This document shows, piece after piece, positions 43,256 through 54,790 of a stretch of 64,000 bases of DNA. Both the position numbers and the translations under genes were made by a program. How positions within the stretch are numbered: position 1 is the stretch's first letter; each line of letters starts with the position of its first letter. The DNA lies in NCBI GenBank assembly GCA_905221605.1, contig CAJNDS010000569.1, positions 871,232 to 935,231 on the forward strand, written 5' to 3'. Under the pieces are notes generated by a model. That model was given only the letters and a program-made list of their open reading frames with translations. It was not told the origin of the DNA and did not search any database. This stretch comes from Symbiodinium natans (lineage: Eukaryota; Sar; Dinophyceae; Suessiales; Symbiodiniaceae).

Positions 43256-45188
43256 TCAAGCCAAGGGGTTCAGTTCTCGTTCCGTCGAGCTTAGGCATTC
43301 AATACAACCGGCATGTTGGGAGACGGTGTCTAAGGCGCCTGGCGGTAGAATCGCCTGGACAAGAAAAACGCCGGAGGAGACCACTTCAGGGCGCTCCGAG
43401 AAGGCGTCAAGCAACTCCCAACGCCTCAGACGATCTTGTTGAAAAACGGTCCTTGAAACGGTCTTTTGGGGGTTTTGGTTTTGGATGGTTCGTACATGAT
43501 TGTGTTGGATTTTGCACATGTACGACCTTGACTTTGGTGGACGTTGGGCATGCTACGCCTGTGCCGCACGCCTATCTCGTCCCTCTGTCTCGTCAAGGGG
43601 GCTGTTGGTTTCTGCTCTGCTCACCCGCAGGCGCAGTTTCTCGATACAGGACAGAAGATTCCAAATGAGGCGGAGTGAGGGAAATGCACCTTGACAGATC
43701 TGTAAGGCTCATGCAACCAACAGCCCTAATTGCAGACTTCCCTTGCATGGGCTTCAAGACCACCTCAAAGCTTAATGAAAATGAGCATCCGCCACCTACA
43801 CCCGATATTCCTTTCCCCAACACTCCTGCAACAGCATCATCAAACGCAGCACAAGACTCTTGCGTGCGGCTCAGAAACATCACCACCATTGCAACCACGA
43901 GTATCAACAGGAGTGCCTGCAACTCGAAACTCTCGCGGCTCTCATCTAGTAGCACACATCTCAAAACACTCCTGCAGCCAGTGTTGCTATGAGCAGTGGA
44001 GCTCCAAGGCCACCCAGCAGCAGCGAAGCAAGCTGTGCCAAGCGCAGAAATTGGAAGGCCTGGGACCAGGGCGGGCGAAACGCACTAACGAAGACAAAGC
44101 GGGAGACAGGGAGGGGAGGGAAGGAGGGGAGGGAGGGAAGGGAGAGAGGGGGGGGAGGAGGGGGAGGGGGAGGGAAGGGAACTTGACCCTCGCTACTTTC
44201 ACCCCGTCCGTACGTATCCCATCCTAATGCCCTATACGATCGCATACGCATCCCGTCCGTGTGCAGCTCCCTGCCCAGAGTCCGTGTTCCCACTCGTGCG
44301 AGTACCTCACCGTGTCCCATACATGTCCCATCCGTTTCCCGTCCGTAGCCCGGACGCACCCCACCGTGAGAACCCAACATGGGAGAAAGGCAAGAGATGA
44401 CTGCACAGAAACCGTGTGCGGGCTTTTCCAAATCTTGAAGAGGTTTCCTAGGTATCGGACCACGGCCAGCAGCGTCGGGGCAGCGGCCCCAAGGCCAAGC
44501 AGCGCCAGAGTGGCCTTAAGGATAAACATCAGATCTTCTTTATGTCATTGTTGCTCGGGTCTCTTCTCTTTGATTTTTCGATCCGGCACCAACATGGGTC
44601 CACATGGCATTGGCACGTATCCTCCCAGATGACATAAGTACAGGTGATGTTTCTTGAGGAGTTCACCGTGACCAATACGAAAACGGCAAGACATGAGCAC
44701 CATCATGACCTGGGGCATCATGTAATTCTGCAATGTTAGTCGAGATCAAGATAACACAAGGTCCCCTCAGACCGAATCCCGAAACCATCTGAAACCCAGC
44801 AGGGGCGCGGGATGCCCAGACTCTGAAGCCCGGCTTGGCTGGAAAAGGAGGATTGCCCTGACAGCTCTCTGCAATCCCGCTTCTTCTGCTTCTTCCGCGC
44901 GCTGCACTTGCATTTACAGAGATTGCACAGATCCTCGGAGCGGTCCCAGATCCTCCCTCCCAATCTTTTTTGGCTCTTCCAGCCTCCGAACGGTTGCCAG
45001 CTGCGGGCCCTCTGACGCCTGCACTCAAGGCACTCACGTCACGAACTCGTCGTGCTCTCTGGAGCTACTTTCTCGCGCAGATCTGCTTCCGTCCTCATCC
45101 GTACCAGTACGCTCTGAGCAGATCGCGGCTGCCAGATCGTACAGATCCTCAAGAAACGAGATCTCCGAACAGAACTGCTTGCACTTGT
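43256..45188 (-). CDS. Candidate Cys/Lys-rich membrane protein gene
   Basis: Minus-strand exons with good splice context are: 45188-45043 (KCKQFCSEISFLEDLYDLAA, then AICSERTGTDEDGSRSARES, GT donor); 44933-~44800 (DLCNLCKCKCSARKKQKKRD, AG|G, phase 0); 44514-44374 (ATLALLGLGAAAPTLLAVVR, then YLGNLFKIWK, 47 codons, phase 0, AG|G); 43916-~43805 (ALLLILVVAMVVMFLSRTQE, AG|G); and 43424-43256 (RWELLDAFSERPEVVSSGVF, to a stop). Two membrane helices are visible, one in each of the third and fourth exons. The Cys-Lys cluster CNLCKCKC could bind metal. An outlying exon near 45330-45380 (RTKCKCKDMQKILKKH) is similar. Grouping into one gene is an inference from order and strand, and the phase of the last joint is unresolved. 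Confidence 0.38.
44102..44183 (+). repeat. GGGA-rich purine tract
   Basis: Eighty bases of g and a (gggagg, ggaagg). The Pro/Leu and Gly/Arg frames here are artefacts. It lies in an intron of the preceding candidate gene. Confidence 0.85.
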
Positions 45189-46128
45189 CTGCAGGAGGGC
45201 CAGGTGCCAAGGTGTGCCAAGTGCCAGGCGGCGGCGCTGCGCCAACCCGTCGATCGCTGAACTACCTAGCGGGGGCGCATGGAATTCTTGGATTTGCCGG
45301 GTAAGAACGTACACTCCAGTGCTTTTTGAGGATCTTTTGCATATCTTTGCATTTGCACTTGGTTCGCTGTGACACCCCGCCTGCCGTGCCAGGCCGTGAC
45401 CGAGGCCCTTGGCCGCTCGAACCGCGGCGGTAGGGCCATTGCCATCCGCAACTGATGACAAGAATCAAAGAAGCTTCAATATGGAACTCATTGGCCGTTA
45501 CATTACTGTAGTGATGTCATCCCCGCCTGGCCCAGAGGCATCTGGAGCTTCCTCGCTCGGCCCATCCCCACCACCCGGCAACACGCAGAAGAAGAGCAGG
45601 CCCTGGCGAGAATTGGTCCCAGCAAACCTGGTTTGTCTACTGTGTCTACTGCCTACCTATGGGCTTCCTGCCTGCACCTCTGCATCTTCCACGTCATGTC
45701 CTTCAAGCCGTGCAGCTACATTCGCACGCACTTACGAATGTCAGCTGCTGTCAGAAGCGATTTCTGCGACACTGACAGCGGGCATAACAAGGAGACCCTC
45801 ACCAAGGCAGACACCGTACATCTCTGCGACCAACGCGGCCAGGCGTAAGCGAATGTAGACCGTGTAGCCTGAGACAGAGGGATACACTGAGCTGCAAAGG
45901 ACACAAGAGTTTTCTGAGCAACCACGATCAGTCTTTGCATGCAACCATATGCAACCATATGCAACCGCAAAGAGTGCTCTCATTTTGTTTGGCCATGGAG
46001 CTCAGGAAGGCTCCCGCCCCCACCACAGGCAGGAATCGCATCACCAAGAGCTCTGAAACCTCTCTGAGAGCCATCCACAGTGTCAAAAGCGTGAGGTGTG
46101 AAGCACATCGCGTTGCCTCGCGGCATAC

Positions 46129-46550
46129 CCCTGTCTCGGCTGCAAAACTCCGCCCTGCCTTCCGTAGAACACGCTGGGACATGCCGCACTCTCCGTCATC
46201 CATCTCCACCTGAGACGATCCCCGTGGCCGAGGCTCGGTGATGCAGAACGATCGTTGGACACCAGGCTTCAGAAAGGGCAGAGTAGGAGTTCTGTGTTCG
46301 TGCGCACGTGCTGGCAGTCGGCTACTTTCCATGCTTTGCATCACGTACGGCATTTCAACAGTGCCGGATTCCGATTGCTTTGGATCGTGTGATTTACTTG
46401 GCTCTGTATGGCATTGTATGGCATTGTATGGCATTGTGACCTCTTGTTGTGAACCTGTGAAGCTTTGCAACTTTGATAGCTTTGAAGTCTCGGACCAGCC
46501 TTGGCCAGCAAGGCGGCCACAGCTGCCCCTGGATTGCCATGCTCGCCAAC
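46129..46550 (-). CDS. Candidate gene, two small exons
   Basis: An exon starting at 46550 after CCCCAG|G reads VGEHGNPGAAVAALLAKAGP, RLQS. Its pattern G-x2-G-NP-x-VAALLA-x-AG vaguely recalls an ankyrin repeat, but key positions differ. Exon 46209-46129 after CTCAG|G reads VEMDDGECGMSQRVLRKAGR, SFAAETG and ends at a GTATGC donor, 27 codons in phase 0. The exons between and after are not resolved. Confidence 0.33.
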
Positions 46551-46725
46551 CTGGGGATGTTTCCTATTGTGAGAGAAATCATGAACGAGTGAATGCCGCT
46601 CTTTTAAGTGAGATCCGTCTCGGATCAAGGCGGCACGTCGCGCTTCCACTCGGACCGGCAGCACCCCGAGCGAGGGTAAGCCTCAGGCAGGTGAAAACAC
46701 ACAGCTTGAACCTGGGTTTTTTCAT

Positions 46726-46985
46726 GTTTTTCCCTTTGCTTCCTTTGCTTCCTTTGCTTCCTTTGCTTCCTTTGCTTCCTTTGCTTCCTTTGCTTCCTTT
46801 GCTTCCTTTGCTTCCTTTGCTTCCTTTGCTTCCTTTGCTTCCTTTGCTTCCTTTGCTTCCTTTGCTTCCTTTGCTTCCTTTGCTTCCTTTGCTTCCGTTC
46901 CTTCCTTTCCTTCCGTTCCTTCCTTTCCTTCCGTTCCTTTCCTTCCCTTCCTTTCCTTTCCTTCCTTTCCTGTCCTTCCATCATT
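46726..46985 (+). repeat. 9-base tandem repeat tttgcttcc grading into cttcc
   Basis: About 19 perfect units of tttgcttcc from 46726 to 46896, then looser cgttccttcctttccttc to 46985. Because the unit is nine bases, every frame is open. The LLP, KQR and EAK repeat proteins read here on both strands are artefacts. Confidence 0.95.
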
Positions 46986-47857
46986 CCATCCTTCCCTGCT
47001 TCTCTCCTTCCCTCCTTGCTCGACACTTACCTTCGGATGTCTTCCCTGAAACTCGGACTTAACAACGAACCATGCATACAACATCGAAGATTTGGCAGAA
47101 ACACGTGCATGCAAAGCAACTTCGTCCATCTCTGCCCACGTGCAGCTCATGACGTGGCAAGGATGTGGGGCTACTGTGCCATCCCTGAACCCTCAGCTCC
47201 TGAGGCATCCGACCTTTCAACACCGGATCCAGCACGAGCAGAACAACCACCTCCACGGTCGACTCGATCCTCCCGTAGACCTCTCTGCAGCACCGAAGAG
47301 CACGCGGCGAGTTTTTGGGATCTTCGAGAGCGTCGAACATTCAAAGAGCACTCTTCTTGTTTTTCTCGCTTTCTTTTCCCGTTCTATGGCTCGAGCAGCT
47401 ACTCTCTCTTTAATATGTGGGGTGAAAAAGCAGGAGGACTTTTGAACCGGTGCAGAACACCAGCTTTTATGAGTGTCATTCCCAAAACACAAGACGGCGC
47501 GTACGGCCTGTGTGCATGTTGCAACACATCGAAACTCTACATGTTCCGATCCTCCTTCGAGCTATGTAAGCTTTGACGGGGAAGCCTTGCTTGGCAAGAC
47601 CACGAAGAGCCTCTATGTCCTCTGTGCAGGCTGCCAAATGCCTTCCTACATAAAGTGCGAAGTCATATCTTGCTCATCCAGATACTGCCGGCACAGCACA
47701 GGTCTTATATGGCTTGTGCTGATATTTTGTGTCGAGCCTGCTTTGCAGGGATAATGCAAGGAGATTCATTCACACTTGGGCCGTCTCGAGCAGCGAAGTT
47801 CCCCAATGACTTCGCCAAGACTGCTCTAGACTGCTCTGTGCGACTGCACAGGTGACA

Positions 47858-50720
47858 CTACAATCGGAGCTTGCGCTTGAGAACAGGTGGCAAGGTCTGG
47901 AGCAGCTGATTCTTCAACACCGTTAGATCCTTCACTGTCGCATTGTTCGACCCACGGAGAAGAAGCATCTCATTCAGAAAGTCTTGGAAGTGAATGTAAG
48001 GATCCCCGTCGAAGATGATGTTTGGGTCCTTGACTAAGGCAATGAGGTCCACGCCAACGTCCTGCGCGACGGAGGAAAAAAGGGACAGTCGCGACGCAGA
48101 ACAAAGCTCCTGCAGCCCGCAGTCCTGAAGGACACCGATCGCCTGGTCATTCTGGAGCAACATGATGAACTCTTCCTGCAAGTACTGACTGGTCCGACGT
48201 GCAAGCTGTGCCTTTCGGCTTCTGTGGAAAAAATGGTGACTTTGCTCATTGGGTGACTGGAAAGAGACCTCAAGCAAAGGCTGTGCAGACACAGATCTTG
48301 GCCCTTCGTTTCCATGAGCTTCCGTGGCATCTTACAGAGATGCTCGTTTGCCACGAAGAGTGTCAACCAAAGCATCAAAGCAGCGCCAAGCTGTCCCATC
48401 GTGGCCCGGAGCCAGCAATGAAGAGACCCTTCAGAAACATCGCGTGCTGACAAGAATCCGCCGACCCCACGGACGGTGTCAATCAAGCTTTTTGGGCATC
48501 ATGAGCATCAGCGGCCCTGGGCCATGAGCCGATAATTTCTACCCTCTCCCCCTCCCGTGAAGTAGTTGTGGGTCCACGTGGCGTGGTTGTGGCCTGGTTT
48601 TAAAGCTTTTGAGGCTTCAAGCACACTGTAGGTCGCTTTTGAGTTCGGAGTTTCGGGCGGCTTGACGCATGACAACAAACCATCACAAGCCCACCAACCG
48701 AGCAGAGAATTCAGAATGCAGCAGTGCATCAGCAGCAGCAAAAAATAGCCGAATGCAGGCCTGCAACACTCCCGACACCAAATTTTAGAACACGATCAGA
48801 GGATCTGGTCCTGCGTGATGGTATCTCCCTCCGTGCCAAGCGCTTGCTTGGCCCAGTGAAGTTCCTCTTTCAAGTTCCGGACGACACGGCCTTCCTGTTC
48901 AGCAGTTGCAACGACGCGCACCACCTCGACTAAAACACCCAGGAGCAGGTTCATAATGGTCAAGGGGGCAATGAGTATGAAGACAGCAAAGAGAGCACCA
49001 ACAATGATATCATCCTGGAATGACAGCCGAGCCATAGAAGCCAGGTCGTTATTGAAGCAGCCATGAAAGATCAGGCTGAACATCGCCTGCGGAAGCGTGC
49101 TGTAGTAGCTGACGCCGGCGGGCGTGTCAACTGCAATCTGCGAGAGAGCAATAGCAAAGATGTAGACTATCATGAGACCCAAGATCACTGTGAGGATCAC
49201 TGATCGCAGGGCAGCTCCAATGGCACGCACCAGGATCATGACCTCTGGCATAACACGAAGCATCCGGGCGATTCGCGCAACTCGGGTCAGCCGAAGCAGT
49301 CGTAACATCCGCATGATCGATGAATCGAACCTCAGAAAACACGGCTCTCCGGGCTGATGTACAAATCTGATCAGTGCTGGCAAAAACGGTGGCCACACCA
49401 GCACTTCTAGCAGAAAAACAAGAATCACACTAGCGAAGACCCCAAACAGTTAAGAGTGGAATGGCATGTTCACAGACTACAGCGCATAGTGACTTTACCC
49501 CACAAGAAAGAAGCCCGAGACTTCAAAGGTATCAAAAATAGAGTAATGGCAAAGACTCCTGACGATAGCTTGGAATAATAAGTGTGTTCACCCATGCTAA
49601 CAGATGGGAAGTTCGAAGTCAAGCAGTATTCCGATCTTGACCAATAGATCACAGACATATACGTGATTAGCAACCTCGTGACATTAAGCGAATTGCCGTG
49701 CTAGCCAGGACGACTTAGACACCTCCACTCGTTGGAGGTCAGGCCAATTCCGGTCTTGGTCAGTATATCACACACATATACGCGACAGCAACCCCGTGAA
49801 ATCAAGAGGGTTGCAGAACCTTCCATGACGAGACATAGGCACCATCAATCGTTGGAAGGCAGGCAATCATGACCTACTTCGGTCTTGGTCACTACATCAC
49901 CGACAGCACCCCCGTCAATCAAGTGTCGAGAGGGATGTCATGTCATGCGCGCGCACACGCGTCTCCTGGCGCGTCCTGCGCCCGCACACACAGTCGGCGC
50001 GCACACCCACGCTTCAGGGGCGAATCTTGGGCCAACATCCGTGCTTGAGGGGCGGACGCTGGGCCGACCAACATCCTCGCTTGAGGGTGGATGTTAGGCC
50101 AGCATCCACGCTTGAGGGTTGGATGTTGGGCCAACATCCGCGCTTCAGGGGTGGATGTTGGGCCAATATCCACGCTCCGGCCGAGGCCACCCACATGACA
50201 GGAGACAAAGGGCGACAACAAACAGGCCGGGAACTGGCCGAGGCCACGCGACATGCAACCCAGAGACCCGGCCAGAGCATCCCTCTGGTCGGAATTCTTA
50301 GAAAGAGGGAGGAACCCCTACAGTAAACTGTTTGGGGCAAAAAGCAGCAGCAGCAGCAGCAGCAGTTGCTGTCGAGGAGCAGCGGCGCGGCGGTCAGCAG
50401 GAGAGCACGGCCAGGCGCGAGGCGGTAGCAGCCGGCAGCAGTAGCAGTAGCAGCAGTAGCAGTAGCAGTAGCAGTAGCAGTAGCAGTAGCAGTAGCAGTA
50501 GCAGTAGCAGTAGCAGTAGCAGTAGCAGCAGTAGCAGTAGCAGTAGCAGTAGCAGTAGCAGTAGCAGTAGCAGTAGCAGTAGCAGTAGCAGTAGCAGTAG
50601 CAGTAGCAGTAGCAGTAGCAGTAGCAGTAGCAGTAGCAGTAGCAGTAGCAGTAGCAGTAGAGTAGCAGTAGCAGTAGCAGTAGGAGTAGGAGTGGGAGTG
50701 GCAGTCGCTGTAGCAGCAGC

Positions 50721-50767
<47 letters not shown>

Positions 50768-52650
50768 GAGGAGGAGGAGGAGGAGGAGGATGAGGAGTAG
50801 TAGTAGTAGTAGTAGTAGCAGTAGTCGTAGTCGTAGTCGTAGTAGTCGTAGTCGTAGTAGTCGTAGTCGTAGTCGTAGTCGGAGTAGCAGCTATCAACAT
50901 CGTCGCAGTCGCAGCACTGCTGCTACGACATCTTATAAAGACTACATGGATGCAAGGTTGATTCACTCCAAAACCTCATGGGAAGAGAGGGAAGGGAAGA
51001 TGTGATGCAACTACAGTATCTTACACCTGCCCGTGGCTACACAGTACTTTACATTCATGGGTACAGCAGACCATGCAGTGCAAATGCTTTATCTCGCAAG
51101 ACATTAACTTACTTGGCATTGCCTAGAGCAAGGGTGTCCGCATGTTACAGAGGCACGCGATGACCGGAAAACGAGCGAGCAACAAATGAAAACGTGTGGT
51201 GATGCTTAAACAGCATGTGAAAAAGCGTTACCTCCCATGGTTCAACCACCTCTGCAAACTGGGGGTCGAACAGCACCATGTCGCCACCACTCACGGTCAG
51301 AATAATGAAGAATACCCAAGTCTCCAGAATCATGAAGAAGGCAAGAAAAAAATCGTATATAAACCAGAAGTCCCGCAGGGCGCGGAGCTTTGACTTGAAA
51401 GCAAGGAAGCGGATGACAATCTCAACAGTGAAGGTCAGGCACAGCATGTTTTCAACGACAATGATGCCAGGGTCGGCATTGATCAATAGTGCGCTTTCAT
51501 TGATGGTTGACTCGATGCCGATCCAAACAGAGTTGAGCAAGATGACAACCATGACCGTGTGCTCGAACCACGGCGAACGAGCCAGAAGTTGAGCAAAGCC
51601 CGTGGTGTGATAATGCTCCGTCGCAATATATGAAGGCTCAGCAAACGCATCTCGCATGCGAGTTTTCATGTCAAGCGCTCTGAGCTTGCTGTTTAGCATC
51701 TTCTTCTTCCTCTGTTTCTGACTTTCCTTCAAGTACTCGGCTTTGGGATCTAATTTTTCCTCCTCCTCATTCTCGGATTGCTCCGGCCCTTGCTTATCGC
51801 CTCTACGGCGATGTCGAACGGCCCCTGGCAGCTCAATATCAGAGTCAGAAGAGTCATCATCCTCGTCTCGAAGGCTCCGAACGACAGAGCCATTCAGGTG
51901 CGGATGGTGTGTGTTTGCCCAGGTCTCGAGTACGGTCTGCGCTCGCTCCAGTCGGTGCAACATCTCTGGTGAAGAGAGGGGTACGTGCGACACTGAGACC
52001 ACAGGGGGAGGCGGCGACGCAGGTGCCGCACCCAGGGGCAGGCCCTTCGAGCCACCCGAATTCGGCAGGCCCACGGCAGGTGTCGCAAGCGGTGTCGCGA
52101 GAGGTGTCGTAGGGAGGCCACTCATCGGGCTGTTGCCGCCCATCGCAGGGCCAGTCGCGGCTCCCATCACAGATCCCATGGTCCCCGGAGTGGAGCCGGT
52201 CTTCATGATGAGGGTTTGGTTCCCAACGGCACGCATCGCTGCAAGCTGCTCACGCAGCTGAAAGTTCTCAGCCTCCGCCAAGCGGCAAGCTGTGTCACGC
52301 TCCACCAAGAGCTTCTTGCAGTTCTCCATCTGCAACGTGCCATTGGCCTTTTTCGGCCCTTTCACCGCCACCAACTCATTGCGCAGCTCCTGAATCTCCA
52401 ACTCTCTCATTTTTTCGGCCTGCTCCTGCAGGTCTAACATGCGCTTGATCTTCTGTGCATGTAGGATAAAGATGCTGTTCATCTCTTCCAGCTGGTCATC
52501 AAGCACCTGGCGCATTGCTGCAACAGAGGCCTTGTGGACCTTCTGCTTGGGTAGCTGCGCTATGGCTATCTCCTGCAGAAGCTTTGGCGGCTTCTCCCTC
52601 TTGAGGGCATCTTTTGGCGCGTCGGAGGTTGCCTTCACCTTCTCGACCAT
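47858..52650 (-). CDS. Single-domain voltage-gated cation channel, dinoflagellate type
   Basis: Exon 1 (52650-51232, 473 codons) has a coiled coil (~45-140), a Pro/Ser linker, an acidic stretch and helices S1 (~362-383), S2 (~395-415) and S3 (~427-452), ending PWE|GTAACG. Exon 49330-48811 holds S4 with seven Arg at every third position (RMLRLLRLTRVARIARMLR), S5, pore TLPQAMFSLIFHGCFNND and S6. An acceptor at 49353 would keep phase 0 from exon 1; the AG|G one at 49330 needs a further small exon. The exon ends GDTITQ|. Exon 48175-48125 continues EEFIMLLQNDQAIGVLQ|, and exon 48061-47858 DVGVDLIALVKDPNIIFDGD to ATVKDL..KLRL. The last two introns begin with GA and have CAGGA at both ends. The tail resembles paired, partly degenerate EF-hands. 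One domain per chain implies a tetramer. Ion selectivity cannot be told, because the filter lacks the usual Glu or Asp. Confidence 0.9.
49610..49925 (+). repeat. Three degenerate ~125-base tandem units in the channel intron
   Basis: The phrase cggtcttggtcantatatcac starts near 49631, 49751 and 49881, each followed by related text (acacatata, caaccccgtg, atcaag, gttggaggtcagg). Spacing is 120 and 130 bases. Confidence 0.7.
50013..50180 (+). repeat. ~36-base tandem repeat in the channel intron
   Basis: About five units containing gggccaacatcc, gcttgaggg and tggatgttgggcc. Lies next to the preceding array and the triplet array. Confidence 0.8.
50342..50895 (+). repeat. Long triplet array (agc/agt/agg/cgt)n in the channel intron
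   Basis: More than 500 bases of triplets: agc at first, then (agcagt)n from about 50440 to 50700, then agc, agg, agt and cgt blocks. Each type is nearly pure over its stretch. Poly-Ser, poly-Leu and Thr frames of 150-190 codons read here are artefacts. The array is within the ~1.9 kb intron between the S3 and S4 exons of the channel. Confidence 0.95.
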
Positions 52651-53068
52651 GGCGACCTCAACCTACGCCAGGTGTAGAAATGGCTCCGGAAGGCATTCAA
52701 TTTTGAAATATATTCGTGTTTCGAGGCATCTTTGGCCAACCCCACGCATCTACTCTGTGACTCGACAACACCACGACAAACCCCTCCTAAGCCATCCTGA
52801 TGTTGAGTCCTCTTCGTCAGAAGCACTGTTTGCTTATCAGAGGGCCCCGAGAAATGAGGCCCTCGATCTCAAGGGCGGGCACGAGCATCACCGAGCATCA
52901 ATGAGCATTAAAAGCATCATCCTGCAAACGTCCACACGCCATTGAAGACCGTCATACACACGGACGGCATCACACAGCTCACATCTCTGATGCTTTGCTA
53001 TGCTTTGCACAGGCAAGCGATGACCATGTTATATTGCATTAAGCTCGCATGCCTGCAGCGGATCGAGT

Positions 53069-54125
53069 TCAGGCGTCAGAGCCGACCCTGAGCCTGGAGA
53101 GAACTGTAGGAACTACAAAGGGAACAGTATGCGACATGCAAAAGTGAGGCGGGTTGAAGCCCAGAGTAAGCAACAGGGAAGGATGAGGAACCTCCATAAC
53201 CTGCAGCTTCACATGCCCTTCTCGCGACTGACGAAGAGGTTGCCTGGCTTGTCGCAGAGTACCGCGCGAAATCGACATGAACCAAAGCAGAAGCGAAAGT
53301 ACGACGAATGACGAGCTCCTGCGAGATGCGATGCCAAGCATGCTGACCAGAAGCTGTCGGCCTGCACGGATTGCTTCAGGTCCGCGAGCGCAGACACGCC
53401 TGCAACAGGGGCACCGCCTGCAATCCCATGGCTGTGGATCTTGCTTGCATCCCACATGCTGTCATGACATGTCCAATGATGACCTATCTGATGCAAGGCT
53501 AAACGAAGGGTATGAAGATGTGTGATGGGTCCTTTGTGCGTCCAGGAGACCGTGGACCTGCACAAAGAGGGGCCCTTCTCTCCTCTCAACTCAACTCACT
53601 CTGAGGTCGACACGGCTGCTCCTCGCGCGAGGGTGAACCTGCAGGACGAAGAGACAGACAGAGAGAGAGAGGGACGGGCAGGGACGGGGGGGGGGGGGGG
53701 GGGGGGGGGGGTGCCGGTGGAAATATCTTTTTGAAAGTTTGTACAGATCGTAACACACGGATACGACTCTGACTACTCTCCAACTCATTGCCTGTACAAA
53801 CCGCTGATCGCTCACACCCCACTCCCCACTACACCCCACATTACCCCACGACTCACTACCCATGTGACACCTTCGGCGCTCACGGGATCTTGTGGTGCGA
53901 GCAGTTCTGCTGCATCGAGAAGCTGCTGCCTTGAGCTGCAAAACCCTTCCGCTAACTGCTGGAATCCTTGCAAGCCTTGGGCCAATTTCCTTTTTCCCGC
54001 GAAGCCCATGGGACCGATCCAGCCAAGGTGCATTGGTCGGCTGCAAATCTCCTCCCGTGCTCTCCGGGCATCAAGTGTCTTCAAAACTCCCGGGACCTGC
54101 TTGGCCGCGGCACTTGCCAAAGCTC
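53069..54125 (-). CDS. Candidate gene without recognised family
   Basis: Exon 54125-53871 (CATGAG|G acceptor, GAAG|GTGTCA donor) reads ALASAAAKQVPGVLKTLDAR, RAREEICSRPMHLGWIGPMG, FAGKRKLAQGLQGFQQLAEG, then LLDAAELLAPQDPVSAE. Its coding composition is strong. Exon 53200-53069 after CTGCAG|G reads VMEVPHPSLLLTLGFNPPHF and ends RLRVGSDA and a stop. The phases of these two exons do not match directly, so at least one exon is missing, probably near the G run at 53685-53711. It ends ~420 bases downstream of the channel's start codon, on the same strand. Confidence 0.4.
53685..53711 (+). repeat. Run of 27 G
   Basis: An uninterrupted G homopolymer, preceded by a gaga-rich tract. Length may be affected by sequencing error. 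It explains the Pro-rich minus-strand frames. Confidence 0.9.
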
Positions 54126-54790
54126 CTCATGCGCCTCAACCGCATCCAGCTCCGCCACAATTTCTGCACCACAGCGCCAACACCTCTGAGCATCAGCACA
54201 TGCATTTGAACAGCAAGCGCCGTGGCCGACTTCCAACCGCTTGGCAGTTCCGAGCTATGTCACATAGCACGAGCCTAAAGCTTCAAGAAGCACTTGACCA
54301 GATTTGACAAAGGCCTTCCCGTGAAGCCACCGCTCAGGCGTGACCTTACAAGCGTGTGAAGTGAGGGACACAACTCGGGTTCATCCCCGATTGGGGCACT
54401 TCCCAATCTTCCGCTGGCTTCAAACATTCATCATGGTTCAAGCGCAGGCCGCAAAGGGCCACAGGGGTCACAGGGTTTGCTGAGTGATGTGTGCTTTTCA
54501 GTGATTTTCAGTGCTTTTTCTGAAGGCACCTGCGCCGCTGCAGCTCCGCCTCGAGCTCCGAGGACTCCGAGCATGAGCCCTCGCCTGTCCACCGCCGCTC
54601 CATACGACATCTCTCAGAGTCTCACTTCTTGTGCAATCGTGAAGCAGCTAAAAGGCATAACGTAACGGTGCGTACCATGTTGCAGCGTTGCTGTTGAGCA
54701 TGCGCCAAACAAGCATTCAATCCAATGCTGCTGCTGCCCGCAAAGATGTTCTCGTTTGAAAACTACTGTAACGCCGCTTTGCGGATGCCT

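Noticed and set aside
46238-47150. LLPLLP, KQRKQR and EAKEAK frames of 133-274 codons
   Set aside because: Artefacts of the tttgcttcc array.
50013-50180. Regularly spaced repeats as a CRISPR array
   Set aside because: The spacers are as similar as the repeats, there is no cas gene, and the context is a eukaryotic intron.
50332-50966. Poly-Ser and poly-Leu/Thr frames
   Set aside because: Artefacts of the triplet array inside the channel intron.
51145-51231. Continuation of the channel's first exon to the stop at 51145
   Set aside because: The protein similarity stops at PWE, where a consensus GTAACG donor follows. The extra residues do not resemble a voltage-sensor loop.
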